This document shows, in pieces, positions 36,895-44,990 of a DNA stretch of 64,000 nucleotides (positions within the stretch are counted from its first letter, which is position 1; each line of letters begins with the position of its first letter). Below the pieces are notes generated by a model. The model saw only the letters and a program-made list of their open reading frames with translations, was not told the DNA's origin and searched no databases. Source of the DNA: Laceyella sacchari (GTDB lineage Bacteria; Bacillota; Bacilli; Thermoactinomycetales; Thermoactinomycetaceae). The DNA lies in the NCBI RefSeq assembly GCF_004343255.1, contig NZ_SMDD01000002.1:124001-188000 (forward strand). The letters are read 5' to 3'. The position numbers and the translations under genes are program-made.

Positions 36895-38934
36895 TCACTG
36901 CCGCATCATCCATTGTTTCTCCTGTTTGGCTCCTTTTCGTACATATCGATTCAAAGCCAAGACACTCACTGCGGACAAAATGACGAACAATCCTAACCCA
37001 ACCCAATGAATTCCCCACCATTTGGGACTGGGCAAATCTTCGAACACAATTTCAAACAAACCGCTAAACAACGCCATGGGAAACCCGAAAATCGTAATTA
37101 AGTTAATTAGCCGACCGACGCGCAATTCGCTGTGGCTTTTGATGATGTTCTCCAATTCGGACACCGTGTTGTACAACTCATTTAGCTGCGTGCCCAATCC
37201 CCATCTCTTCTTCACAGTCTCACGGAACTGGTCGAGGTAATAATCTACGGAAGATGGCATCGTCGCCAATATCTTGTTACGAATCTCTACCTTCTTGACG
37301 GTAATCCACCGATTCAGCTCCATCAACTTCTTCCCGGACAGGGTTTGATTTTGCTGCAACAGTTCTTCCACCGACTCCATCACCTCCGCACATTCTTCGC
37401 GGATGCGTTGGAATGTGTTCACCCTTTCGACCAGTTTTTTCACTTCTCCCGCATAAAGCGCAAAATCAAGCGGTTCGCTGTTCCAATCGTCCAAGATTAA
37501 GATGCCGCCAGGATGAATCAGCGCATAGCCGCACGGCAATTCAATAAAATCAAATGAATGCTTTGGCGGCAAAGGATGGATGGGTGGCACCCGGTTCTGG
37601 TATGTGCCCGAAGCGCAAACCGCCAAATATCGCTGCATCGTCGGCGAACTGACAAACACTTGTTGTTTCCCCAATGAATTCCACTTGGCGGCGATAAATA
37701 CTTTTCCGTTGTGATAAATGGGTTCGCACTCATAAATATTGCACGCAGCCCCGATGGAACCATCGGCCAGATAAGGGTTCACCTTGATGGAGTTAGCGGG
37801 GTTGTACAACTCCCAGATCGCTCCGACCACCTCGGCCCATTCCAACTTGGAGCCCATGGTACCATCATCCAACTGCCGCGGTGCAAATAACGCGGTCATA
37901 TTTTCATTGGAAGCCATCCATGGGCGATTGGCCGGGGATCGCTCCGGAACCAGCGGTTGGTCACAGGGACGCTCGCCGCCCCAACGTTCATCCTCCATCT
38001 CCTCCAATTTTCGCCACAAATCCTGTAGATGTAGATTCATCGTGGGATCAACTTGGATCACCATGTCCCGACCCGTCCCTTTCAGATCAGGACGGTAGAT
38101 AGCGATAAACTGGAAACCCGACTGGAGCCAAGTCCGTTCTTCATCATGAATCAGAAAGGATTTCAACAAGCCGATGTTCGTGTTCTCCCTGGTGATAAAA
38201 GCGTCAACCAGCACGGTTCGGTTCGCATGGATCACTGGAAGCTCTAACTGCGTCACCGTCGCATTTTTCAAGCCTTGCAAATATTTTTGATACTCCAGGC
38301 GCAAATGGGTGATCGCCGCATTGTATTCTTCGATGTGATCCAGCTCAGGCACTTCATATGGTGCCACCTCTTCCAAAAGCAAAAGAATGACCAAATACAA
38401 GCAGGAAAGCAACCCGCGTTGCACATGCTCCGGATCGATCCGCACCGCCATCTCCCCAGTCGCATGCATCTGCTCTTCCGTCACATAGGAAGCGTAAGCC
38501 AAGGCACTGTGTAAGCAACCCCAAGATTCAAATGGTTTCCCTGTGGTTTTCACATCGCCCATTTCCCAACGGATACTGTAATCCAACCACTCCAGCGGAA
38601 ACTCTTGCGCACTCACTCCCTGATGGCGACAATAAAACAAGACAAAGGCCAAACAGGCGTCGGGGGAGAGATCGGCAAAGAAAAATTGCAACTGTTTGGC
38701 CGGTAAATGGCGCCGTAATTCCAACGAAGGGAGTTCCCGCACGAATTCGGTCGTTGAGCCGGCATCCGTTCCCCAATGGGTTAACATCAATCCATTTGTC
38801 GGGATGGGAAACTCATCAGCAAAGAGGATTTCATGTTCTTCCTGAACCTTTCGGTGGGGGGCGTAAGTGATCGACAACTCTTCCAATTCGTCATACAGTT
38901 GTTTCAAACATTCGTTCAGCTTCATTGTTGTCAC
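36895..38934 (-). CDS. uncharacterised 679-aa protein with CorA-like membrane tail
   Basis: I do not recognise the large N-terminal part (about 1-500), which has no signal peptide and includes EVPELDHIEEYNAAI, MVIQVDPTMN and GGERPCDQP. Residues about 510-610 are helical and probably coiled coil (EECAEVMESVEELLQQNQ). The C-terminus has two membrane helices (about 618-640 and 652-672) split by a short Trp-rich loop; TIFGFPMALFSGLFE resembles the pore helix of CorA-type transporters but lacks the GMN motif. It starts 60 bases after helD in the same direction, so they are probably co-transcribed. Confidence 0.7.
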   Translation of the reverse strand: MTTMKLNECLKQLYDELEELSITYAPHRKVQEEHEILFADEFPIPTNGLMLTHWGTDAGSTTEFVRELPSLELRRHLPAKQLQFFFADLSPDACLAFVLFYCRHQGVSAQEFPLEWLDYSIRWEMGDVKTTGKPFESWGCLHSALAYASYVTEEQMHATGEMAVRIDPEHVQRGLLSCLYLVILLLLEEVAPYEVPELDHIEEYNAAITHLRLEYQKYLQGLKNATVTQLELPVIHANRTVLVDAFITRENTNIGLLKSFLIHDEERTWLQSGFQFIAIYRPDLKGTGRDMVIQVDPTMNLHLQDLWRKLEEMEDERWGGERPCDQPLVPERSPANRPWMASNENMTALFAPRQLDDGTMGSKLEWAEVVGAIWELYNPANSIKVNPYLADGSIGAACNIYECEPIYHNGKVFIAAKWNSLGKQQVFVSSPTMQRYLAVCASGTYQNRVPPIHPLPPKHSFDFIELPCGYALIHPGGILILDDWNSEPLDFALYAGEVKKLVERVNTFQRIREECAEVMESVEELLQQNQTLSGKKLMELNRWITVKKVEIRNKILATMPSSVDYYLDQFRETVKKRWGLGTQLNELYNTVSELENIIKSHSELRVGRLINLITIFGFPMALFSGLFEIVFEDLPSPKWWGIHWVGLGLFVILSAVSVLALNRYVRKGAKQEKQWMMRQ

Positions 38935-38994
38935 CCATATTCTCTTTTGTTTTTTGGCGTTTTATCGGGCGACGAACAAGCATCCACGCTCACG

Positions 38995-41124
38995 TTACAC
39001 TTCCTCACCGCCCGATTCACCCAGCCCATGCCGCGCCGCTTTTTCCAACAGCGGAGAAGGGCGCTCAGAAGACATTATCACCAAATGATGCAAAGCCCGG
39101 GTACAACCTACGAACAACAGTTTAGCATGAAGCTCATCTACAGGATAGCGCCCCTCATCCACTTCCACCAAAATGACGGCGTCAAACTCCATTCCCTTGG
39201 TTAAATAAATCGGGATCACCGAAATGCCCCCGTGATATTCTGCCTGCGTGGAAGTGATCAGATGCACTTCCACCCCTTGTTCGCGCAACTCGGCCGCTAC
39301 TCTCTCACTCTCCGCTTCTGTCCGCGTCACCACGGCCACGGTGCCAACCCCTCGCTCGATCAAAGCCTGCACTTCCTGAGCCAACAACACACTCCGTTCC
39401 GTCGCCGACACGGACAACATCCGCACCGGGTCCCCACTTCGATAAACAGGCGTAGCCACAGCCACTCCTTTGGCATAATCCCGGACAATCTCATTGGCAA
39501 ACTGAATGATTTCCATGGTTGAACGATAGCTCTTGTTCAACTGCACATACCGGCACGTGCCTTTTGCAAACAAGTCCATCAATTCGCGCCACTCGGTAAT
39601 CCCTTTATGGACATGGATGTTTTGTAACAGATCACCCAATATGGTGAAAGAGTTGCTTTGGCAAAACCGTTGCAACACTGCCAACTGATAAGGAGATACA
39701 TCTTGCGCTTCATCGATCACCACATGATCAAACGTTTTTTCGTTGGAAATCCCGTGTAACGCAACATGGATGTGCAGCAATGGAGCCAAATCGGTAACAC
39801 CGACCTGCTTTCGTTTCACCTTTTGGACAAACGCCGCTGGTGGCGCAACTTCAAATACGGATGACTTCGTGCTGATTAAGTGCTGATACCATGACCAAGG
39901 AGTGGGTTGGGGCCATGCCTTCATATAGGTGCGCAATCGCTGGTTGGCTTGTTTGCGAATCTTCCCCCGCGGATCGATATCACGTATTTCTTTCAACTCC
40001 ATCTCCAACCAGCGCTTCATTCTCGCAAATACGCGTTCTTTCCGCTTCAGAAGTGGATAATGCCGATACTCTTCCGCAAACCAACGCCGGATCTCCTCCG
40101 CTGACAATACTTTGCCTTCCCAAGGCGAAAACGGCTTATCCGGCACAAACGTCGCTTCCAACTCCGTCAAAGACGCTGCCACCCGATCATAAAACGCAAG
40201 GCTTCCTTTATATCGGAACCAGGCCAACTCCGCTTGATCGACGTTGCCCCCCATCATGAATTCATCCGCCCATTCCTTTTCCTCAGGCGGCGGCAACTCG
40301 TCGTCAAAAAAATCATAGGCCCAGTCGGCAAAGGTGAATTGCTGCACATCGCCCACGCCCAATTCCGGCAACACGTCTGAGATATAATCGACAAACATGC
40401 GGTTGGGAGCAAAGATGACAAACCGTTCCGCCCGTAGCTGTTCTTGATACTGGTACAGCAAATAAGCCAAGCGGTGCAAAGCGACTGTGGTTTTACCACT
40501 CCCCGGTACCCCTTGGATTACGAGCGGGAGGTTGCGTTCGGCGCGGATAATTTGGTCTTGTTCATGCTGGATCGTGGACACGATATCCCTTAAGCGGTTA
40601 TCTTTCTTTTCACCCAAGCGGTAAAGCAAAAACTCATCCACCATCCCCGATGACTTTTCACCCCGCACATAACTGTCAACCACCCGCTGAATCTGTTGCT
40701 TGCGAATCGCGATATTCCGCTTCAAATACACCGTCCCCTCAATGACTCCGTCAGGGGAGGTGTACTCAGCACGGTCCGTCTCTCCTGTAAATGAATAAAA
40801 TAAGCTGGCGACAGGAGCCCGCCAGTCAATCACCAGCGGCGCGTTCTCTTTGTCATCCTGCACACCGAATTTGCCGATATAGAGCGGTGTCGGCTCCTCT
40901 TTTCCGTCTTCTGCAAAATCCAGTCTTCCAAAATAAGGCTCATTTCGGGCAATACGCAATTGTTTTAACCGATTTTGCCGTTGATGGTCGAGCGCCTGTT
41001 CCACCAAGTCCTTGCCTCGGTAACGCGGAATCCCCTCCAACTCGACCAACTGCTTTTCGATTTTTTTCAGCATCACTTGCAATCGGGCTTCTTCCTGTGC
41101 GTAAGCCTCGTTCAACTCTGTCAC
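38995..41124 (-). CDS. helD: RNA polymerase recycling motor HelD
   Basis: Superfamily 1 (UvrD/Rep-like) ATPase that removes RNA polymerase from DNA and stalled complexes. 709 residues: an N-terminal coiled-coil arm (AYAQEEARLQVMLKKIEKQL) that enters the secondary channel, PLVIDWRAPVASLFY, Walker A GVPGSGKTTVALHR (about residue 206), Walker B VIDEAQDVSPYQL, LNKSYRSTMEI and the C-terminal helicase motifs VYLTKGMEFD-like and CTRALHHL. Length and motif set fit HelD rather than a DNA-repair helicase. The start codon is a GTG at 41124 very near GGGG; a downstream TTG is possible. Followed by the 679-aa unknown gene. Confidence 0.9.
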   Translation of the reverse strand: MTELNEAYAQEEARLQVMLKKIEKQLVELEGIPRYRGKDLVEQALDHQRQNRLKQLRIARNEPYFGRLDFAEDGKEEPTPLYIGKFGVQDDKENAPLVIDWRAPVASLFYSFTGETDRAEYTSPDGVIEGTVYLKRNIAIRKQQIQRVVDSYVRGEKSSGMVDEFLLYRLGEKKDNRLRDIVSTIQHEQDQIIRAERNLPLVIQGVPGSGKTTVALHRLAYLLYQYQEQLRAERFVIFAPNRMFVDYISDVLPELGVGDVQQFTFADWAYDFFDDELPPPEEKEWADEFMMGGNVDQAELAWFRYKGSLAFYDRVAASLTELEATFVPDKPFSPWEGKVLSAEEIRRWFAEEYRHYPLLKRKERVFARMKRWLEMELKEIRDIDPRGKIRKQANQRLRTYMKAWPQPTPWSWYQHLISTKSSVFEVAPPAAFVQKVKRKQVGVTDLAPLLHIHVALHGISNEKTFDHVVIDEAQDVSPYQLAVLQRFCQSNSFTILGDLLQNIHVHKGITEWRELMDLFAKGTCRYVQLNKSYRSTMEIIQFANEIVRDYAKGVAVATPVYRSGDPVRMLSVSATERSVLLAQEVQALIERGVGTVAVVTRTEAESERVAAELREQGVEVHLITSTQAEYHGGISVIPIYLTKGMEFDAVILVEVDEGRYPVDELHAKLLFVGCTRALHHLVIMSSERPSPLLEKAARHGLGESGGEEV

Positions 41125-41262
41125 ACCCCTTCACTTTTGCTATGAGACAGTGAAAAGCACCCGCTCTGCGCCAGGTGCTTATGCTACAGATGTATCCGTT
41201 TTCAATTTTGTGCCTCGAAAGACATTATCGGAAATATAGCATAAAAGAACAAAAGTTAAAAA

Positions 41263-41727
41263 TCAATAGATGATCTTGCCTAACAACTGATCCTTGTGGA
41301 TGGTTCCCAGCCGGCGACTGTCAAGCGTGTCCAGCCGGTCGTCACTTAAGAGATAATACTCGTCTTCGGGAATTTGAACAGGCGCGGTATCAATAATACC
41401 CTTGGCTCGGGCCACATAAGGCTCGCGCACCAATTGCCCGTTGATATAGACCTTGCTGTCTTTGATCTCAACTTTTTGTTTGGGCAGGCCGATCACCCGC
41501 CTAACCAGCGGTTTGCCCGAATTTGAACGAAATACGACCAGATCCCCTTGTTCCAGGGACAGCGGATAGTTCGCCACCAGACAAAGCTCTTTATTCTTCA
41601 GTGTGGGTTCCATTCCGACACCATGCACCTGGTAAATTCCGAAAAACAACCGCAAGCCAAGCGCCAGGCCGGCTAAACCGATCATGGCATACAACAAAAG
41701 GTGGAGTGTTTTGTGTGAATCGGACAA
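41263..41727 (-). CDS. signal peptidase I homologue, probably inactive
   Basis: S26 family: N-terminal membrane anchor (about 8-30), box B, box D and box E in order over 154 residues. The catalytic serine motif GxSMxPT reads GVGMEPT (Gly38), and the general-base lysine motif VKRVIGLPGD reads VRRVIGLPKQ (Arg76). Both residues of the Ser/Lys dyad are therefore replaced, while the substrate-groove and DSRRLGTI box are kept. TTG 41727 has AAGGAAGGG upstream. The frame is intact, so it is not an ordinary pseudogene. It may act as a non-catalytic partner of an active signal peptidase, as proposed for other inactive SipA-type paralogues. Confidence 0.85.
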   Translation of the reverse strand: MSDSHKTLHLLLYAMIGLAGLALGLRLFFGIYQVHGVGMEPTLKNKELCLVANYPLSLEQGDLVVFRSNSGKPLVRRVIGLPKQKVEIKDSKVYINGQLVREPYVARAKGIIDTAPVQIPEDEYYLLSDDRLDTLDSRRLGTIHKDQLLGKIIY

Positions 41728-41834
41728 ATGGGATCCCTTCCTTTGTTTCTACATGGGTGTGATGGCGTTGGCAACGACACTTTCTTTTCATCATAATATA
41801 ACAACGGTTAAAAATAATCTAACATTTATTTAGG

Positions 41835-41840
41835 TATAAT
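41835..41840 (+). promoter_or_regulatory. possible -10 box ahead of the ykkC-like element
   Basis: TATAAT in a very AT-rich stretch about 90 bases upstream of the aptamer; no good -35 is visible. Confidence 0.3.
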
Positions 41841-41925
41841 AGTAAGTATCATTATTTTTAAAATAATTATTTCTTATCTTTATGCACACTTCATCTATCC
41901 GCTATCATCTTTCACAATACCATGA

Positions 41926-42034
41926 GAAGTTTTCTAGGGACTGGACCAAGAGAAAACGCACGGCTTAAGCCGTGTATACGGAGAGATAAAAGCCCGGGAG
42001 GATATCAACGAGGATATTGCTTCCGGGCATTTTA
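41926..42034 (+). promoter_or_regulatory. ykkC-type (guanidine-I-like) riboswitch remnant with terminator
   Basis: The plus strand carries the conserved ykkC landmarks in order: TCTAGGG, ACTGGACCAAGAGAAAACG, a stem CACGGCTTAAGCCGTG, then ATACGGAGAGATAAAAGCCCGGGAGG, followed by a terminator pairing GCCCGGGAG with CTTCCGGGC (41991-42028). The hairpin normally inserted between CTAGGG(TTCCG) and ACTGG is missing, and GGTCCGAGAG is changed to GGACCAAGAG. No plus-strand gene follows for about 1 kb. Class assignment is from memory of the consensus. Confidence 0.6.
41991..42034 (-). terminator. terminator used by the 290-aa minus-strand gene
   Basis: The riboswitch hairpin read on the minus strand is GCCCGGAAG...CTCCCGGGC followed by TTTTAT, 14 bases after the stop codon at 42048. 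Confidence 0.7.
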
Positions 42035-42047
42035 CGCCATCAGGTTT

Positions 42048-42920
42048 TTACCTGTTGCGCCAATCACTGACAAGCTGTCCACTCAACCAAAAAACGCCCT
42101 TGCAAATGCCGCCGACCTGCGGGTGCCCCTCGACAGTTTGCGGCGCGGACACCACATCGATCGTTCCACCCGGCGTCTTGACCAACAACGCCCAATAATC
42201 TTGGCCGGAATACGCGTTGGTTTTCCGCTCACAGGCCAGCACGCGGCCCGACAGCATCGCTTCTGCGCGGGGTTCACCGCCTCCATCCGGATCGGCAAAC
42301 AATCCAGTCGGGATAAATGATTCCACCGCCATCGGCATATCTGGATCATTCGCTGCTTGATACTCCGCTTCATCTGCATAGCAACTCAATTCATAAGCAA
42401 ATGCGGCGATCTGCACAGAGACCGTCTGCGGCAACGATTGCAAGTGACGCATCGTCCCATACTCCGGCACCTCGAACAAGAAAGGATAATCGCCCCGCGC
42501 CTCCTCCCCCACCAGACCGGCTTTGGGATTGGCCCAAGCGAAGTAAGAGAGCTCCAACGGCAACTGATCGTGAGTCAGCACTTTTTCCAGCCGGGCAGTC
42601 ATCCGCCCCTGTCCCCGATAATGGGGATGGAGATCGATGATACGCCCTTGCTCATCGAAAGGTAACGTTAATTGCTCCCCGCCGGGCAACAGATATTCCA
42701 CATAGTGGCTGTCCGGTGTCTTCACTTCCCGCCCAGCCCCCTGCAAAATGTGCTGGTCAACCAATGCTTCTATATCGTCGTCTGTGGCAATGTGAAACCC
42801 AATGCTACGGTAATGATTGGACACGTCATCCGCTCCGTTTCTGTTAAAGTCGAAGTCCATTGTATACGAAGACCAGCTACACGCGCCAGCCACTTCCATA
42901 AAAAAACATGCCCGGTACAT
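42048..42920 (-). CDS. hypothetical protein, 290 aa
   Basis: ATG 42920 has GGAGGAGATCA directly upstream and gives 290 residues; the frame is open for 22 more codons but these overlap the divergent promoter region. No signal peptide or membrane helix. Recognisable features are only general: an acidic N-terminal half (DDDIEALVDQHI), GGEQLTLPFDEQGRI, a central EVPEYGTMRHLQSLP and a C-terminal NAYSGQDYWALLVKTPGG with beta character. I do not recognise the family. Divergent from the endonuclease/phosphatase gene. Confidence 0.75.
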   Translation of the reverse strand: MYRACFFMEVAGACSWSSYTMDFDFNRNGADDVSNHYRSIGFHIATDDDIEALVDQHILQGAGREVKTPDSHYVEYLLPGGEQLTLPFDEQGRIIDLHPHYRGQGRMTARLEKVLTHDQLPLELSYFAWANPKAGLVGEEARGDYPFLFEVPEYGTMRHLQSLPQTVSVQIAAFAYELSCYADEAEYQAANDPDMPMAVESFIPTGLFADPDGGGEPRAEAMLSGRVLACERKTNAYSGQDYWALLVKTPGGTIDVVSAPQTVEGHPQVGGICKGVFWLSGQLVSDWRNR

Positions 42921-43015
42921 TGATCTCCTCCGGCGCCAGTAGGTTTCCCGCCTGGGCCGATTTACTTGATTCGAGCCAGCGAACATGGTAAAGATGAGAG
43001 GTGGAGGGATAAAGC

Positions 43016-43726
43016 GTGAGATTAAAAGTGATGTTGTTAAACATGCACCACGGCCGCGGATGCGATGGACGGTGGGACATGGAGAGGGTTTTGCATGTGC
43101 TCAGAACCGCAAATGCGGATGTGATCGGATTAAATGAAGTGGATCGGTGCTTTTCCAGACGAAGTTGCTATCTGGATCAAGCCCATTGGTTGGCCCAACG
43201 GCTGGGGATGCACCATTTGTTCGGCAAAGCCCACACTCTAGGCCCCGACCGCCAATTTGGCAACGCCATTTTATCCCGTCTGCCCATTCTTGCGTCACAA
43301 AACCATCTTTTTCGAAGCCGCATCGCCGAAAACCGGTCCTTGCTGGAAGCCAAGCTGAAGTTTCATGGGCGAGCGATCAAGGTGTATCTCACCCATCTTC
43401 CTCTCAACCCTTGGCTTCACCGCAAGCAGACAGATTTCATCCTGCATCGGGTGACGCAAGAAACCCACCCTGTCATTCTGATGGGTGATTGGAACATGCG
43501 TCCCGATTCCGCCGCTTGGCGAAAGCTGTCATCCCACCTGACGGACATCAGCCGGGCCAAAGAAAAAAAACCTTTGCTCACCTATCCGGCACCCCATCCA
43601 CGCTGGCAATTGGACTATATCTTTGTCAGCCCGGAATGGCGAGTGATCCAGGCAGAAGTCTCCACTCCCCTGCCGCAAGCTTCCGACCATCTTCCCTTAA
43701 TCGCCAAACTGCGGCTGGATGATTAA
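43016..43726 (+). CDS. endonuclease/exonuclease/phosphatase-family protein
   Basis: DNase I-like metal-dependent phosphoesterase. GTG 43016 follows GGAGGGAT and gives 236 residues. The family signature is nearly complete: LNMHHGRG at the N-terminus, the metal glutamate in IGLNEVDR, RQFGNAILSR, VYLTHLPL, the GDWNMRPD motif (about residue 158) and the C-terminal catalytic SDHLPLIAKL. No signal peptide. Substrate may be a nucleic acid, sphingomyelin-like lipid or phosphoinositide; the sequence does not decide. Its stop overlaps the convergent ywbE stop. Confidence 0.85.
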   Translation: MRLKVMLLNMHHGRGCDGRWDMERVLHVLRTANADVIGLNEVDRCFSRRSCYLDQAHWLAQRLGMHHLFGKAHTLGPDRQFGNAILSRLPILASQNHLFRSRIAENRSLLEAKLKFHGRAIKVYLTHLPLNPWLHRKQTDFILHRVTQETHPVILMGDWNMRPDSAAWRKLSSHLTDISRAKEKKPLLTYPAPHPRWQLDYIFVSPEWRVIQAEVSTPLPQASDHLPLIAKLRLDD

Positions 43727-43923
43727 GTCTTAGACACAATTTCCTTGACCCGACCCACTTGCCCATCCTGCAAACGTACTTTGATCCCGTGCGGATGTGT
43801 CGGTGAATGCGTCAAGATTTCCTTCACTACTCCTTGAGTTAACTTCCCCGTCTGCTGATCCCGCTTTAACACAATCCGTACTTCCATCCCTGGTGCAATG
43901 TTAGCGCGTGTCCGCCCATCCAT
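43723..43923 (-). CDS. ywbE: YwbE-family protein
   Basis: 66-residue conserved protein of unknown function, matching Bacillus YwbE: an N-terminal DGRTRANIAPGMEVRIVLK beta strand, then GVVKEILTHSPTHPHGIKV and DGQVGRVKEI, the diagnostic part. ATG 43923 with GGGAGG upstream is preferred over a longer frame. Small beta-barrel, possibly nucleic-acid binding (inference). It ends convergent with, and overlapping by 4 bases, the endonuclease/phosphatase gene. Confidence 0.92.
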   Translation of the reverse strand: MDGRTRANIAPGMEVRIVLKRDQQTGKLTQGVVKEILTHSPTHPHGIKVRLQDGQVGRVKEIVSKT

Positions 43924-43942
43924 CTGGTAAACCTCCCATGAG

Positions 43943-43974
43943 AAAAGCTTGCCATATGGCAAGGCAAGCTTTTT
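43943..43974. terminator. bidirectional terminator
   Basis: AAAAGCTTGCC/GGCAAGCTTTTT arms with A and T flanks; mainly serves the gene ending at 44059. Confidence 0.75.
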
Positions 43975-44058
43975 CCATAGTATATCCCGATTTACCCACC
44001 CCTGCGAAGCAGAAGAACCCCATCCGCTGCTCCGCCACGGGACAACTGCCCTTCATCG

Positions 44059-44814
44059 CTAACAGCAATCCCAGAAAAAACTCCCTTCGGGCCGCTCGCG
44101 ATCAGGTCGGATGAAGAAATATCCCATCCCCGAATCGCCAAAGTTAACAAAATCGAGGTAAGCGATGCCTTCTTCTTTACTGCGGCTCATAAAAAGCGAT
44201 CCCTCTGTGGGCGACTGATAAATCGAACGCCCAAACTGATCCTTCTGCCACAGCTCCGGCGGAATGTTGTCTATCACTTTCAAAAAGCAATCGATCTGCC
44301 CGGCAAAAGTAGACGCATCCCCACCCGGCTTTTGGATGAATGTGGGGGTTCCCTTCAGCTTGGTCTCCATCTCATGCAGGCTCGACCAGGCTTTCCCACC
44401 TTCCTCCAAGCGCTGGAAAAAACGAACATACTCCTCCGGTGAAATGCCATCCTCCTTCTCACGCCAACCGACAACAGTGACTGATGGCAACAGCGTGGAG
44501 GCTGAAGTGGGCCGCTCCGTCCATCTGCCCGTACACTGCTCTGCCTCCAAGAAAACAAAGGCATGTCCCTCATAACAGTGATCCTCTTCATTTTGGCATA
44601 AAAAAAGATAGACACGCCTGCCCTCGCGTCCGAGATCGATCCGCTCCGGATGATGGGCAAATTGTGCCAGCAAAGGCATCGCCCGGCCGCAATCTGAACA
44701 AGACGGCCACAACGCTTCCGGCAATCCCCAAGGCCGTCCCCCATACTGATCGACAAAAGAAAAAGGTTCGGGCCAACATTCACTCATGACCAAAGTGGGA
44801 ACGAAGCTTTTCAT
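44059..44814 (-). CDS. DUF1963 (YwqG-like) protein
   Basis: 251-residue cytosolic protein. YGGRPWGLPEALWPSCSDCGRAMPL near the N-terminus resembles the start of DUF1963/YwqG domains, including a CxxC pair (CSDC) that may hold a metal. RVYLFLCQNE and the C-terminal DSGMGYFFI also fit. The function of the family is unknown. ATG 44814 has GGAGGTTG upstream. Single gene followed by a bidirectional terminator. Confidence 0.7.
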   Translation of the reverse strand: MKSFVPTLVMSECWPEPFSFVDQYGGRPWGLPEALWPSCSDCGRAMPLLAQFAHHPERIDLGREGRRVYLFLCQNEEDHCYEGHAFVFLEAEQCTGRWTERPTSASTLLPSVTVVGWREKEDGISPEEYVRFFQRLEEGGKAWSSLHEMETKLKGTPTFIQKPGGDASTFAGQIDCFLKVIDNIPPELWQKDQFGRSIYQSPTEGSLFMSRSKEEGIAYLDFVNFGDSGMGYFFIRPDRERPEGSFFWDCC

Positions 44815-44990
44815 CGCTGATCAACCTCCGGATACGAATGCATGTTCGCATTCCATTTTATAATAAAAACGCTGGCGGGACAATCCCATTTTTCCAGCCG
44901 TCAATGTCCCCGCCTGCGCTTGCTCATAAAAAGATTCCTAAGCCGATGTTAAATTTTCGCCCCAGGTGGTCAGCATCCCCATCTGACCTT

